Of a DNA stretch of 64,000 nucleotides, positions 1 to 12,400 are shown piece after piece (position 1 is the stretch's first letter; the number at the start of each line of letters is the position of its first letter). The notes beneath the pieces are model-generated. The model was not told the origin of the DNA. It saw only the letters and a program-made list of their open reading frames with translations, and searched no databases. Origin of the DNA: Dipylidium caninum (Eukaryota; Platyhelminthes; Cestoda; Cyclophyllidea; Dipylidiidae). Position numbers and translations under genes: made by a program. The stretch lies in assembly GCA_017562135.1 (NCBI GenBank), contig QEYB01000766.1, positions 1,364,001 through 1,428,000 of the forward strand, written 5' to 3'.

Positions 1-448
1 GGTGGGCAAGCAGGAGGACTGCGAGACTGCGGCTCATCAGCCCCGCTGGAGGCGCAACCGCATCTTCTCCCGCCACAGCATCGGCGCCCTCTCGAAATGG
101 CATCTGACGGAGACCACGAAGGCGGCGGGGGAGGGCGAGGTGATAGACTTCCCTCTGCGAAGGTCCGCCTCACTGGGACGCTTGATGGAAGGCCAACATA
201 AGTGCATGGACGTGGTGCTCCAGCCCTCGGAGACCAGCATCATTGAGTTCGCCAGTGTAGAAGGTAGAAGGAAGTTGGGAAGCAAGATCCGGCGGGTGGC
301 GAGGGGCTTCAACCTCACTGACATGCACTGGACCCCGAGGAAGCATTCCACCTCGAGTGGGGTCAGCTTGAAGTCGATATCGAGCTACGAGACGACCGGT
401 AGTGGTGAGGTGACGCTCACGTCGTCCTCGTTGAAGATTCAAACGGAT
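1..448 (+). CDS. PRKAG: AMPK gamma exon, N-terminal extension (5' open)
   Basis: Open from the first bases in the frame beginning at base 2, ending in phase 0 at donor GAT|gtgagt. It joins in phase to the exon at 5188. The sequence is basic and Ser-rich and includes [10 protein letters not shown], which fits a basophilic kinase site (RRxS). No family domain is recognised. Its placement in this gene rests on phase agreement and on the lack of a stop, so it could be part of a different upstream transcript. Confidence 0.6.
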
Positions 449-3400
449 GTGAGTAGAGCGGTGTTCAACTGCCACCGGCTTTCTGTTTACTATGAGCCTT
501 TGATAAACTATTTCGCATCACTGGTTAGAGTTTAAAATGGCTCTGTTTACTAAGTCCTGACGTCTGTCTCTGGTGGCGCTCGAGAGCTGGGAAAATGGTT
601 GAAGGGCCCAAGGGAGGGCCTTCCTCCGCCCTGCGGCCGCCGGGAGCGAAGAGTGGGCGGGGGGGCGCGGGACAGTGGTTTGCGTCTCTGTTGGGAGGTC
701 TGTGCCTCCTGCTCCGGAAAGAGAGCATCGCGGACGCTAACAGTTTTAGCCTCTCGAGGGAAGAAACGCCGCGTCTCCACCCCGCCGGTTGGGGTTGGCA
801 GCCGTTTCCTCGATGGGGTCCCGAATGTCATCCACCCGCGACGCGGCACTAGCCGTTGCCGCCCTCAGCCCTCCCCTCCCCGGGCAACTGGCGCCCCCTG
901 GCTGGTGGGCGAAACAAAACAGGTGGGTTGTGGCTCTGACCTGCACACTCGGCGGACTTGCGCGTTTCTGCCTGTGACGAGACACTTTGCCGGCCTGTTA
1001 GGAGGTAGTCGACACTTGGCAGAGGCGTGTGGGCAAAGCCCGGATGCAGGTGACGATCGCGTTTTTATATTTCTGTCGCTTGCGAGGGCGACCGAAACTT
1101 TCCCCTTGTTTAGGGGAAGGCTTTCGTCCGGAGGCGGCGGGCGAGGGGATTCATTACAATGCCACCGTCGTGGCTTTTAGAGGCGCGCAATGCTCTTATC
1201 GAAATAACCGCTCCGGAAGCTGACGGGTCCTCAAATGAAGTAATGTCACACGAACCGCGCCACGCTGTCACCGCAGTTCATCTGGCAACAAGTTAACCGG
1301 AGCCGAAATGAAGGCCTTCGAATTCCAGCTACTCACGAGCCGACCACCTCCCCCCCTTTGCGCCAATGCGGCCCTCGTGTCCCTCCCGCCTCGGCTTCCT
1401 CGGTGTCACCGGCGAGGACCGAGCGTTCGCCGGCGTAGAGGCCGCGATCCGCGTCGACTTGGCCGCCTTCTGCCGGCTTTGAGCGGCACGACGAGACGAT
1501 TTGACCAGGCCCCGCCTGTCCCTCGTCGGCACCTCAGCGCTCGACGACGGGGTGTTACCTGGTCTTGTCTCCTGGTCGTTTTCTAATTCCTTTTGGTTCA
1601 CAACTCGATCCCATCAGTCCACCTCAGCTTTCCAGCTTAGCTGCAAGTGACAGGCGCCCACGCATGTTTACAGGCCTCCGGTAAAATGCGTGTTTCAAAT
1701 GGCGTCACCCGCACTCGGCCAAACACTGGCCAGTTAGCCGCGGGACATGCGTTTTCCTCTCAAGTCAGCGCCCCGTGCGGGCGATTCCTTTCGCCAACCA
1801 GCCGCCGCGCGACTGACGGGCGCCGAGAACTGGCCCTTCGGGCGGTCCTCGTTTCGCTCTGCCTGTCGGTGGCAGCTCTCGCGTTTGCCGGACTCCTCGC
1901 CTCCCCTCCCCCCCCCAACAGCCCTTTTTGTTGGCATTCACTGCACCTGCGTTCCGTTCGCCGAGTGGAGAACAATTTGCTGCAGGCGTTGAGTTTGATG
2001 CACCGACAAAATGGCAAAGTGATGGCGCAGCGAAAAAGCGAATCGGTGAGCTTCTCCCCCCCCCCGTGACAAGCTCCTCAGTCCGGGCGACACATCGGCA
2101 TACGTCGTCAGTGGAGAGGGTGGCAGACGTCACCGTGCCGGCGGCAAAGCGGTCGTCGCCCCGGGCCGACGGACTCGGATGGGGCTTCGTCCCTCCGTGC
2201 CGTGTGATGGTTCGAGCGTCGTTTGCGCGCAACAGGCCGGCGGGGCAGCAAGGGGACGCCGCTGTACCGGCGTTCGAGGCTCGGCCTGCGTGAAAGGTTG
2301 CTATTTTGTCTATTTGTGACAGTGAATTGTCCCCCGTTTGTCGATTGACAGTCAGTAGTTGGTAGAAAACTACAGATCGGGTTTTAAGTGATGTCCTAGA
2401 GACCTAAACAGGCGCTCTCTGAGCGCGTTGAGGCGGTGTTCATTAAGGAATTCAAGCTGCGAGAGGACCTTTGAACCGGCTACTCGTGGAGGACTGTAGT
2501 GTGTTGGCAAATAACGGAGCACAATACACTCGACCGGCGGTGTGGCCAGTCGCCCCACGCCTCGCTCCCCAGACCGGCGCGGCGGCGCCGCCCACCTCCG
2601 CATCCCAACGCCGAGGCGCGTACAAAATGCCTAAAAAGGGCGCTTAAATAGATGCCAAAATGTACAAATGCACTCACGAGGCGGCTGGCTTCACGCCTCC
2701 GTGGCAGGCGCTGCAGACTATTTATACCGCAGCACACACGCAATCCTCGAATGCCATCTTGCGCAAGAATAGCCTCAGCAATCGGCCCATTTATTACCCT
2801 CTACACGGATCTTGTGGAGGCTTTGTCAGCTGCTTAAGCGACGAAACGATTAGTGAGACGGAAGGCGTTCCTTCCGCGGCATCGCTGAGAACACCACCGC
2901 CGCTCCCACCCGCCTCGCTCCCCCGCGTCCACGGACACGCAAATATCACTCGTTCGCTTTACTGATAAGAGCGTCGCCTCCCCCCCCCCCTCGTGGGTCA
3001 CAAAGGGGCGATTTATTCGGCCGTGGCAACAACGGGGAGACGGGGAGGGTGGTGGGGAGAGGGGGAAAGAATTAGCGTCCTCGTCGTAAAGTGAGCAACG
3101 GTTGCGTTACCTAGAGGCGGACTGTCGGACATTTCGGCGATTCACACGTTCTACGAGATGTGCTTCAAGTGCTCACATCTCGCCTAAATGCTGGGACTAT
3201 GGCGCCTGTCGCCCACTTGTTCGCCCATCTCCTTTTCCCACTTCTCAACAGATGCGGCGACTCATCCATCTCCTCGTCGGCCTCATTCTTGGGGCACATT
3301 TGGAAAACGCTCTCTTCTTGGCCACTGCCTGCTCCAGTGTGATTGGTTGAGTCGAGCCACCGTTTTATCTTAAATAGTCTCTCTTAGCTGTGCATTGGCC

Positions 3401-6400
3401 TAAGCCTGCTTTAATGAGACACGAGATTCGGTGAGCTTATGGATGACGTCGCGATATTGTCAAGTTTACGCCTCCCTTCCAATCAGTGCAGACCATGGCC
3501 TTAGTCGCAGCAGTTTTGACTCAATATAGTCACGCATCTCAGTGGGTTCTTCTTCTTTAAAAGGATGCGGTGAATGTACCCAAAGGCGGGCCTTAGTGCT
3601 CTTCTTAAATACGGCGAATGTTTGCCAGCCTCAATCCGAACATGTGATCACCGACCAAAATACGACTTTCAGCCTTTTAACCTGTACTGAGGACTCATAA
3701 ATCTCCTCCGGAGGGAGTAGCAAGACCCTACCCTAACGGAATGCCTTCACTTACTGCGTTCAGATGAAGCTCGGCGTACTTATTTAGAATCAGTAGTATC
3801 GTTTCTTGGCTACGTTGAGTGAAACTCCTCGAAATCGGCAAAATTACGGAATACATCGCGGAAACTCACGTCATTTTATTTTCTGCTGCCATTTAACAGG
3901 GCACCTCTACTAGTATTCAGTTGTTCACACTTATTAAGCACAACACTGCTATTTTTGTTGCTTGCCCCAATCATCGACTTCCTCAAGCTAAACTGGCGAT
4001 GGTGTCAGTTAGTTAGTTGACCTCGAACGCATCATTTACCCCATCTAAGTTGAGTGCGGATGAGTAAGAGCCTATTGTTATTGGTTAATTCAAACATTGT
4101 TGATTTGAGATATCTCAGACGTATCTCTTGGCGTCACCCAATGGGCGCTCAGCAGGATCCGCGGCGGTTGCTGATTGGTGGGTTCAGTCATTGATCGTTG
4201 CCTATTCGCCGCCCACATGGCCATGATTGGGTTGCACGCGCGCACGCACGCGGCCACTGAAGGTGGCGCTTGCATACGTGCCATTGGCCAGTCTCGCGCA
4301 CAGCGCAAGAGAAATGAATCGGCTCCAGCATTTCCTGCCTACTTTGCTGTTTATTACTATTCTTCGCTGACACGCACGCGCGCCCTGGCGCATATTACGC
4401 ATCTTAGACGCACCACCTGACTTCTGAGTCGACTGCTCCCCATCGAGTGAGTGGGATTATTACGATTTGTAGGCCGAGAGACCTGAAGACAAGGTAATTA
4501 AATCTTATTTCATTTCCGTACTGCGTCACATAACCATCTTTCCTTTCCTGTTTAATGTTCTATCCGCACTACGCCACTCGATAACACTGTACATACAATT
4601 TTGGCACTTCTACTTCCTTTCCCTGTCTGAAAGCAATATTCTCTTAGAAATGGTGTACAAATAGCTGACTGGGATGGAATATTTCTGCTTACTCATCCCC
4701 GGCTGCATGTTTTGCCGCGTCGACGCCTAAATTCGCAATTTCACCCATCTTAGTCCGTCGTGGAACACTCAAAGTCCCCCGTTCACACCAGTCACACGCG
4801 ACCCTTCATTTTCCGCCATTTCCATTGCCGAAGAGGTCGGAGGGGCGGAGGTTGCCTATGGTGCTGCGTCCTCTGCACCTAACAGTTTATCGCCTAATCG
4901 ATGCGGTGCGGGGGGGGGGGTAGGCGGCGCACCTCCGCGCGGGAGACGGACGCACCGAGTGACTCATCCGCGGCATTCGTCATGCGCCCTCAGCGTCGGT
5001 GCGCCACTCGGCGGCCGGGCCGCCCGCCCAGAGCGCGCGGACGTCGTCTGCCCGACGGGCTCCGCCGCAGCGCCACGCGGGTGCGTGTGTGAGGCGGGGC
5101 GACAGGAGGCGGGTGTAGATTGTCCCCGAGGCGCGACTTGTCTGCTTGATGGAAAGCCCGAGTCACTGTCCCCTTGCTGAACTGTAGGAGGTGACACCTC
5201 TGCGCTCCCTCGCTCCGGCGAATTTATCCAACGCCAACGGCCCAAAATCTCACCACGTGGGCCGATTCGTTGTGCTCAAAGCCACCGTGTCCAACACCGC
5301 CGACGAGACCTCGGTGCTGGACGGCGCCAGGTCGGAGAACGAGTCGACCAGCATGGCGGGTCCCCCCGAGAACCACTACTGGACAGTGAGCGGCGGCAAA
5401 AACGTTCTCCTCACTGCTCCCGGCGCACGTCGTCTCGACGAAAGCCGGCCAACCAGCGGCGGACCGAGTCGTTCCATGCATTCCCGTTTTCGCCAGTTCT
5501 TTGTGGAGAATCTTCGCTCCTCTCGTCTGCGGATGCACTCTGAACAGGAGCCTCATCCCCAGCAGGGCAGTGCCACCATACCTCAGGGTGAATCGCCAAA
5601 CAAGTTAAAGCCGCCGACAGTCAAATTCACCGCCGGACTGCCGCCCCACGCGCACACCATCACAGCAGGGACCGGCTCGGCCGTGGCGCGGGCGCTACTC
5701 CAATCAACACAGCGTTCTAAGGACGATGGACTAATCGGAGTGGGCGAAGCGAGTTCCCGGCCACCTCGGGGACGTCTTCCTCCCCGATGCACGGGCGTTG
5801 CTACCCCTCTGCCTCCCTCACCTCGGTCAACGACAGCGACGGGCCCGGGTCCATCATGGCGTCAGGGAAGCGTCTCAAGTCGACGCACAAGATGATGCGA
5901 AAACTGCTGAAGATTTCTGGGCAGAAGAAACATTGCCATGGGTCGGGGGAGCTGCCCGATCCCTCGAAACTCCCTCGGGAGCTCCCGCAGAGTTCCCTGG
6001 AATTCACTCAATCGCGGCTTAAGAATGTGTCCCGACGGGTAAGCAGATGGCGCAGTTTGCGTCGTTCGGGGTGTTTACACCCCACCGGGAGTATACTCGA
6101 AGCAGAAGGAGTCAGCGCAGATTTAAAGGACAATTATGACCCTTAAAAAATACAATGGAGACTAGCAGTTCCTACCAAAAGCAGTGATTTTGAGAATGCG
6201 CCATTTAGTGTTGTTGTAGTTGCCTTTTTCATCGGGGCGGGGAGTTTGACGGAAACTGGGGAACTGGCAGACCTCAGGCCTCTTGCGTCCTCTTTTTGGA
6301 GCAGGTTGGCCTCCTTCCCGGAAGGCAAATCACTGCCGGCGCCCCAGCGCCAGTCTCTGCTCACTGCGGACGAGGGGGCGAGGACGAGGGCGAGTCCGTG

Positions 6401-9400
6401 GCGCGGGCCCGCACTCCTCCCCGCCCCGTCCAAGGTCCCGTGGGGTGGGCGTGGCCGTGGCTCCCCAGACCGCCAGTCCCCAATGCTCCCGCTTAGAGGG
6501 TCTGCTTTTGCTTTCGCTCTTCCCCTCCTCCTCAGCTCCTCTGGCGCTTAGATTAGATGTCTCACATGTTCATGTTTATGCCATGCACATCGTAAATGAC
6601 ACTCGTCATTAAACAGCGTCCGCCACCGCCACTCTCCCTGAGCGCCCTTTCCCTTCCCCCGCTCATTCAACCGATTAAGTGTGCTGCTTAGCCGGAGCTG
6701 GTGTTTTTCGGGGGAGGGGGAGAGGCCGCGAGCTGGGGGCTCGGCACTTTTGAGCCATGAAGGCGTGATGGAGTAAAATCAAAACACTGTGTCGTCGGAG
6801 GGGCCGGAGACCACGTCAACTTGACACGCAGGCGCACGCTAATCGCCTTCTTTTTCTCCCACTTTCAGAATGTGCCCTCCAGTGGCTACGGCCGAAAGGG
6901 AGAAAGGAGTAAGTCAAGTTGGCAACTCATGATGCAACTCTTCTTCCGTTCTTCTTCCTCATCGCCTCGGACCGAGTGGGAGAGAGGATTTGCAGTCGCC
7001 GTGGCAGTCGCATGAGTTGTGGTGGTGAGGTTATTCTGGGCCGGGGGCGGGAGCGGGGGGAGAAGGGATCCGGTCAGACTTTCGACCGCGTCTCTGGTCC
7101 CTTCGGGCTTCGCAGTCCCCTCCGTGGCGTCATGCTCTGCCGCGGCTTGCCACGCGCATCCAGTCTTGCGGTGTGGGTGTTCACTCCGTCCATTCCAGCG
7201 TTCGCCCACTCACACATGCCCTCGCCGTGTCTCCGCCTCAGTCCACCAGCACTTTCTCCTAAGCTGGTGGTCGCTTCGCCCCTCCCTCCCCTGCGCCCTA
7301 GGAGAGGTTGCAGCGCAGACCTCGTTGATTAGGAAATTTTTAGACGTTCAAGCTTTTGATTTCTTGAAATGCATCTCTTTGACAACGCCGACACCACAGG
7401 CGGTGCTAAGAAACAAGCCGATCTTGCGACTCGCCAGCGTGGATTGGCCTTGTGGCGCAAATTCCTCCCGCGACTAATTTAGCCACACATGCCGTAGAGC
7501 GTAGAGATTTAAAATAAGGCTTGGCTTGTCGTTTGTGAGACTTCAGACGCCCTTCATTTGAAATCGGCCGAATCGCCTGATTGCTGGTGTCAGGGCTAAA
7601 AATACTCTCCCCGAAGAATTCCAGTACCAAGGCAACTAGCTCAAGTCAAACTGTCCATCGGCACCGGTTGAAAAATCGCGTGGCCTTTCGGAGGCCTGTC
7701 GGTGAGTGGTGGCCCACACCATGGGGACAGTCGGGTGAGCGTGACGGGGGCAGACGAGGCGAAGAAAAACAAGGACTCCGGGGACATTTGCTGGTGGACA
7801 TGGCGGAAGTTGGTCCCAGGCGGCGACGGGCCGACTGGGCCCCGTGGGCAAAGGCCAGCGACGTCGGAGCCTGGTGATTTTTACCCATTTCTCTTCATAT
7901 ATTGTGACTCCGGTGGAGCATTTTGCGCTAATCCCCGCGGGTCTTTCTTCGCACTTCCCTTCGACTCGAATTACTTCGCGTTAACCGCTTGAATCTAGCT
8001 AATTGGAGGGTAATTCCGCAGGTGTGTGAATGGTTTGGTGCCCATTTGCCTAAAGATTACGACTTTCAGCCTCTTTCGTCTTTGACGCTATGCTCGCTCA
8101 CCGCCCTTAATAAGTAGTATTCCGTCGTAATAAGTAGTAGCGTCCCAACATCCTCTTACTGACGTTAGCCTCTACCCTTCCACTGGGGGCACTCGTGGGG
8201 ACTGTCGACTCATCGGGGGGACATGCGACGCCTCGACCGCCAACGTCCCGTGGACCGCGTTGCCCCTCGCCGCCATGGCTGCCGTGGGTGGTGGCGCCGC
8301 CAAGAACCACTTTTTCCATTTCACAGTGCCCGCACACACGCGTGTACATGCGCCTCCGTTGTTATTTGCACAGAAGGGCTGAAAATGACTTCCTCCCCTC
8401 ACTTGTGGATATTTTGTGTCTTTAGCCCAGCAACGCGACGTAATTCCTCGTCTCCTCATCCAGGGTGAAGCGAAGTCTGAAGAATTCCTTCTCAGTGCCT
8501 TTTCAAGGTCCATCTCTGGCAGCAGTAGTCATGGCAGCAGTCACCACAGCTGCGGACATCACCACAAGCCTCAGAACCACTCTCGAGGACGCCACAGCCA
8601 CGACAGGCACGCCGACAACCCCACCACGCTGACGCGGGTCACGGAGAATCGACGCTACCTGATGTTCACCAAAGCCTCGCCCTTCCGAGTGAGTTGTGCG
8701 GCGTGGGAGGGATTTGCACGCGGTGATTAGACGTTGAGGGCCCGAATTACGCTGTTAGGTAGCGAAAGGTCAAGTGAAGGGATAATGAGCGACTCAACTA
8801 ATTTGGTAGCTTAGACACAAGTTTTCTCAACTTCGCCCCGAAGTCGACATCTCTTCAAGTGTCGTTGGCTCTCGAAGAAATGGGGAGAACGATTCGTCCT
8901 TAGAGAAGCCGGTCTCTGAACCACGGGGAGAATGTTTTCAGGTGGGTGGAGGGAGTGGGCTGCATTTTTTTCTGTGAAAATCATCACTCTGGAAAAAGAA
9001 GGCTGCAGCAGTGTGGCGAGGGTCTCTCCCGTCCGCACACTCGAGCCTCCGCCGTGTGTGGAGGCGCCTGCCCACGTGCACCGCGGCCAGCTAGGGCCTG
9101 TTTCCCCGCTCCAGACAGAACGATTCAGTGAAAGCGGAGGCCCAACAATTCTCTGGCGAAGCTTTCAATGGATGCTTCTTTCCATCCCTCCCTCTGGCAA
9201 AAGGTCACGCCTAGTGTGTGGCCTTCCACGTTCGCCTATTCTCCAGAAACACAATCCCCATTGTGGCCACTCCCCAAGGCACGGGCGAACGCCCGTTCCC
9301 GGTGGTCGGGGTTTCACCTACTTGTCCTTCCTCCTACCGAGTGAAACAAGCAGGCGGATTTGCGAGTTTAAGTGTGGGAAGAGGCCTGTGCCGGCGAAAT

Positions 9401-12400
9401 GGTCTCTCCTGCGCCACCTCCCCGGGCGCTCCGTCCGCACTGCTTCCTTCCCGGCCCTTTTCAGAACCGACGCGTGCATCTCGACGCTGTCTCGGGCGGC
9501 CCCAAAATCGGGTAGCACCCGCTGAGGTCGGGTGAAACGACAGAAGGCCTCATCTCGTCGCAGTCGCTGATGCGGATGGGCCACTTTTGCCACTTCATTT
9601 TCCCACACACATCGGCCCATCCGCATATTTGGCGTCACCACACGGAGGTGAGCTCCAGCTCTGTCGGCAGCGCGAGCAGACAGGAAGCTGGTGGAGAATC
9701 ACTGGGACGGAAGTATTTCACTAAGGCACTGGCGATTTTTTACCTGTTAGGCCTACGGAAGGAGGCGTCCCGCGCTGAAAACGACAGGGCTTGGGGCGGT
9801 TGAGATAATGAAATGCACATCCGTCGATCAAGCATGCAGAAACGGAACAGGGGAGTTATGGCAACTGGGAGTGGGGAGCCACGTCTGAGATTGGGGTAGC
9901 AGGACGTCGACCCCTTGGCAAATAACTTCTTCCCCTCCTCGCTTTCGGTCGCGTCCGACACCACAGATCTGGTTCGGTGGCCATCCACTTTGACCGACAA
10001 CCGCATTCCCAATCGTGCTCGGCGTTCAGTGTGAGGGGGGGAGAAGGAGCAAAGTGTCCCAAACCCGCATCTCTTCTTGACACCTTAATTACATTGGAGA
10101 AATTCTTTATAACATTTTAATGAATCCTCGATGTGCCATTTTGCTCTGCCGCGGCGTTCCAGGGCGCCGTTTGTTGTGTGTCCGCTCGAGGCAGCTGCTC
10201 TCCGAGCCTGTCCCGTGTGCAGATGCTACGTTTGGACGGCCTCGACTGCGCCCTCGACGAACGCCCTCCGCAGCAGCGCTTGAGCCCCACGCGCCGACCA
10301 CCTTGCCCAGAAAGCGCTGCTCCACAGACTCCCCACAGTGACTCTTGTTTTGCCTTTCAGTCGCCCTACGACTTCCTCCAAACCCGCGGCAAAGGACTAA
10401 GTAAGTGGCGGTGTTCCGTGTCGTGTGGTGGGCAGAAAGGCCAGGCTGTGATGTTGTTAGTGGCCGCCCCCGCACAAAAGGCGCCCGACGGGGGTGCCAC
10501 CGTCTGTCCCACGCGCCGCCCCTGTGTGCCCGGTGCTGCGCCACATCTAATGAGGCGGCATTTTGTCTTCTTCCCTCTCCAGGCGACTCCGAGGTCTACA
10601 GCGTACTCTTTCGCCACACCACGTGCTACGAACTGATGCCGGAGAGCGCGAAACTGGTCACCTTGGACAGTATGCTTCCGGTAGGTCATTCCCTACAAAC
10701 TTGCGCGAGTCTCCCGTGACTGCCGTCGGACGGCCTTGCCACTGGCCATTTTGGGCGATTATGGCCCAAATCGCAACGCAGGAGGGGACGGGGCAGCATA
10801 ATAGCAATAACATCAACGCTGCAATTATCCCCCTCCCCTTCTCGCAGCCTAATTTCCTAGCTAAAAGTCACGAGGGCTGTTCAGGGCAAACTGGGACTCC
10901 GGGAGTTGATGGCGAAAACAAAGCTGGCCGTGGTCTCCATCTGGAGTCGCCTTTCCTCTCCTCTCCTCCCCTCCCTTCCCCCCACCCCCTGCCTCCAGTC
11001 GTTGCACCACCTTAAAGACATCCTCGTTGGCTTCAAGTGAAACATCAAGGCGGTCCCGACTTCCGTCAGTGGTGAGCGTGCGTGCGACCACTGTTTAGTC
11101 GTCCTCCATCGAGAGCGTCACGAGACGGAGGTTCCACGCTCTGCCACGACGTTTCGGCAATGCTCAGCCGTTGCTACGAAGATGACCTCCGTGTCACAGG
11201 CCTGGCACCGTGGATCTCCGCGCGATTCGTTGCCACCAAAAGAGCACTGAACTGTTGATCCGCAAGATGTCCTTTCAGCGTCTAATGCGTGAGATAGTCC
11301 AGAACTGCAAGACGGGCCTAGGCTTTCAGAGCACCGCAATGTCGGCCTTGCAGGAGGCGCGTGAGGCCTTACTCCTGGGCCTGTACGAGGCCACCGACCT
11401 GGGCGCGAGCCATGTGTGGCGATTACGCCGAGGGACACCCACCCTGCACGTGGCGACTTGGGTGTCGCGTGCGGCCCTGGGCGTGTCACCTACGCCCCGT
11501 CGACATCGTCTGCCGTGCACAAGTCCGCGTGGTGCATGGTCTGCCTCATCCCGCCTGACTGGCCGCCAAAGCACACGGCCGCCCCTGCTGCTGGGTGCAA
11601 CCCGGCGCGTTGGCTCGCATTGCGAGAGAGGATCGCCACCCGGCTGTCTCGTCAGCCGTCGCTCGCGCCGAAAACCTCCCAACTGCTCCAACTCTTGGGC
11701 CAGGTACACGTCGTCGTCCCCATGTTCTGTCCGGCTTCCTTCCCCTTCCTCCTTCCCCCCTACCCCCGACATTCCCTCTGGGACGAGGCAAAACATTCTC
11801 GTCTGCTGGCTTGAGAGGAAGGGGGGATTTCAGACCTCGTTGTGACGCTGTTGCCTCTTCCCTAGGTGGGCAAGGCGTTCCGTGCGCTCTGCGTGAATGG
11901 CATCCGAGCGGCGCCCGTGTGGGACTCGGAGACGCAGACGTTCTCGGGTGTTCTCACGATAAACGACTTCCTCGAGATGCTCACGCACTATTGGCGTCGT
12001 AAGATCTGCAAATCCGGCGGGGAGGACGAGACGGTTGCGGTTGAGGACCCCGAGGCCATACCCATTAAGAAGTGGAAGGGTGAGTGCCTTTCTTGCGTGT
12101 CATCCACTTTCTGCCTCACACAGCGGTGCCGTCGCCCGCCCTGTCCTGCTCACATTTTCTCCTTCTCCCCGAACACGTGAGTCTCAAAAGAGACTTCAGA
12201 CTTATTTCCTAGGAGCCGCGAAGTTGGCCGCTGCAGTGGCACTGAGCAACCCTCAGTGGATGCCTTAGAGTCGCGGTGGATGACCCTCCCCCCCCCCAGT
12301 TCTTGCGGCACCGCCCGCCTCCCGCCTAGCTAAGCTGTTCCCTTGCCTCGGAGGTCGATCGGCTGTTAGCCGGACGGAGCAGGGCCCCCGCGGGACAAGG

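Noticed and set aside
599..1180. 193-codon plus-strand open frame in AMPK gamma intron 1
   Set aside because: It lies just after a good donor in a GC-rich intron, and its sequence is Arg/Gly/Pro noise with no link in phase to the next exon.
8108..8149. Tandem-looking AATAAGTAGTA pair
   Set aside because: Only two short copies in an intron. No array, terminal repeats or target-site duplication.
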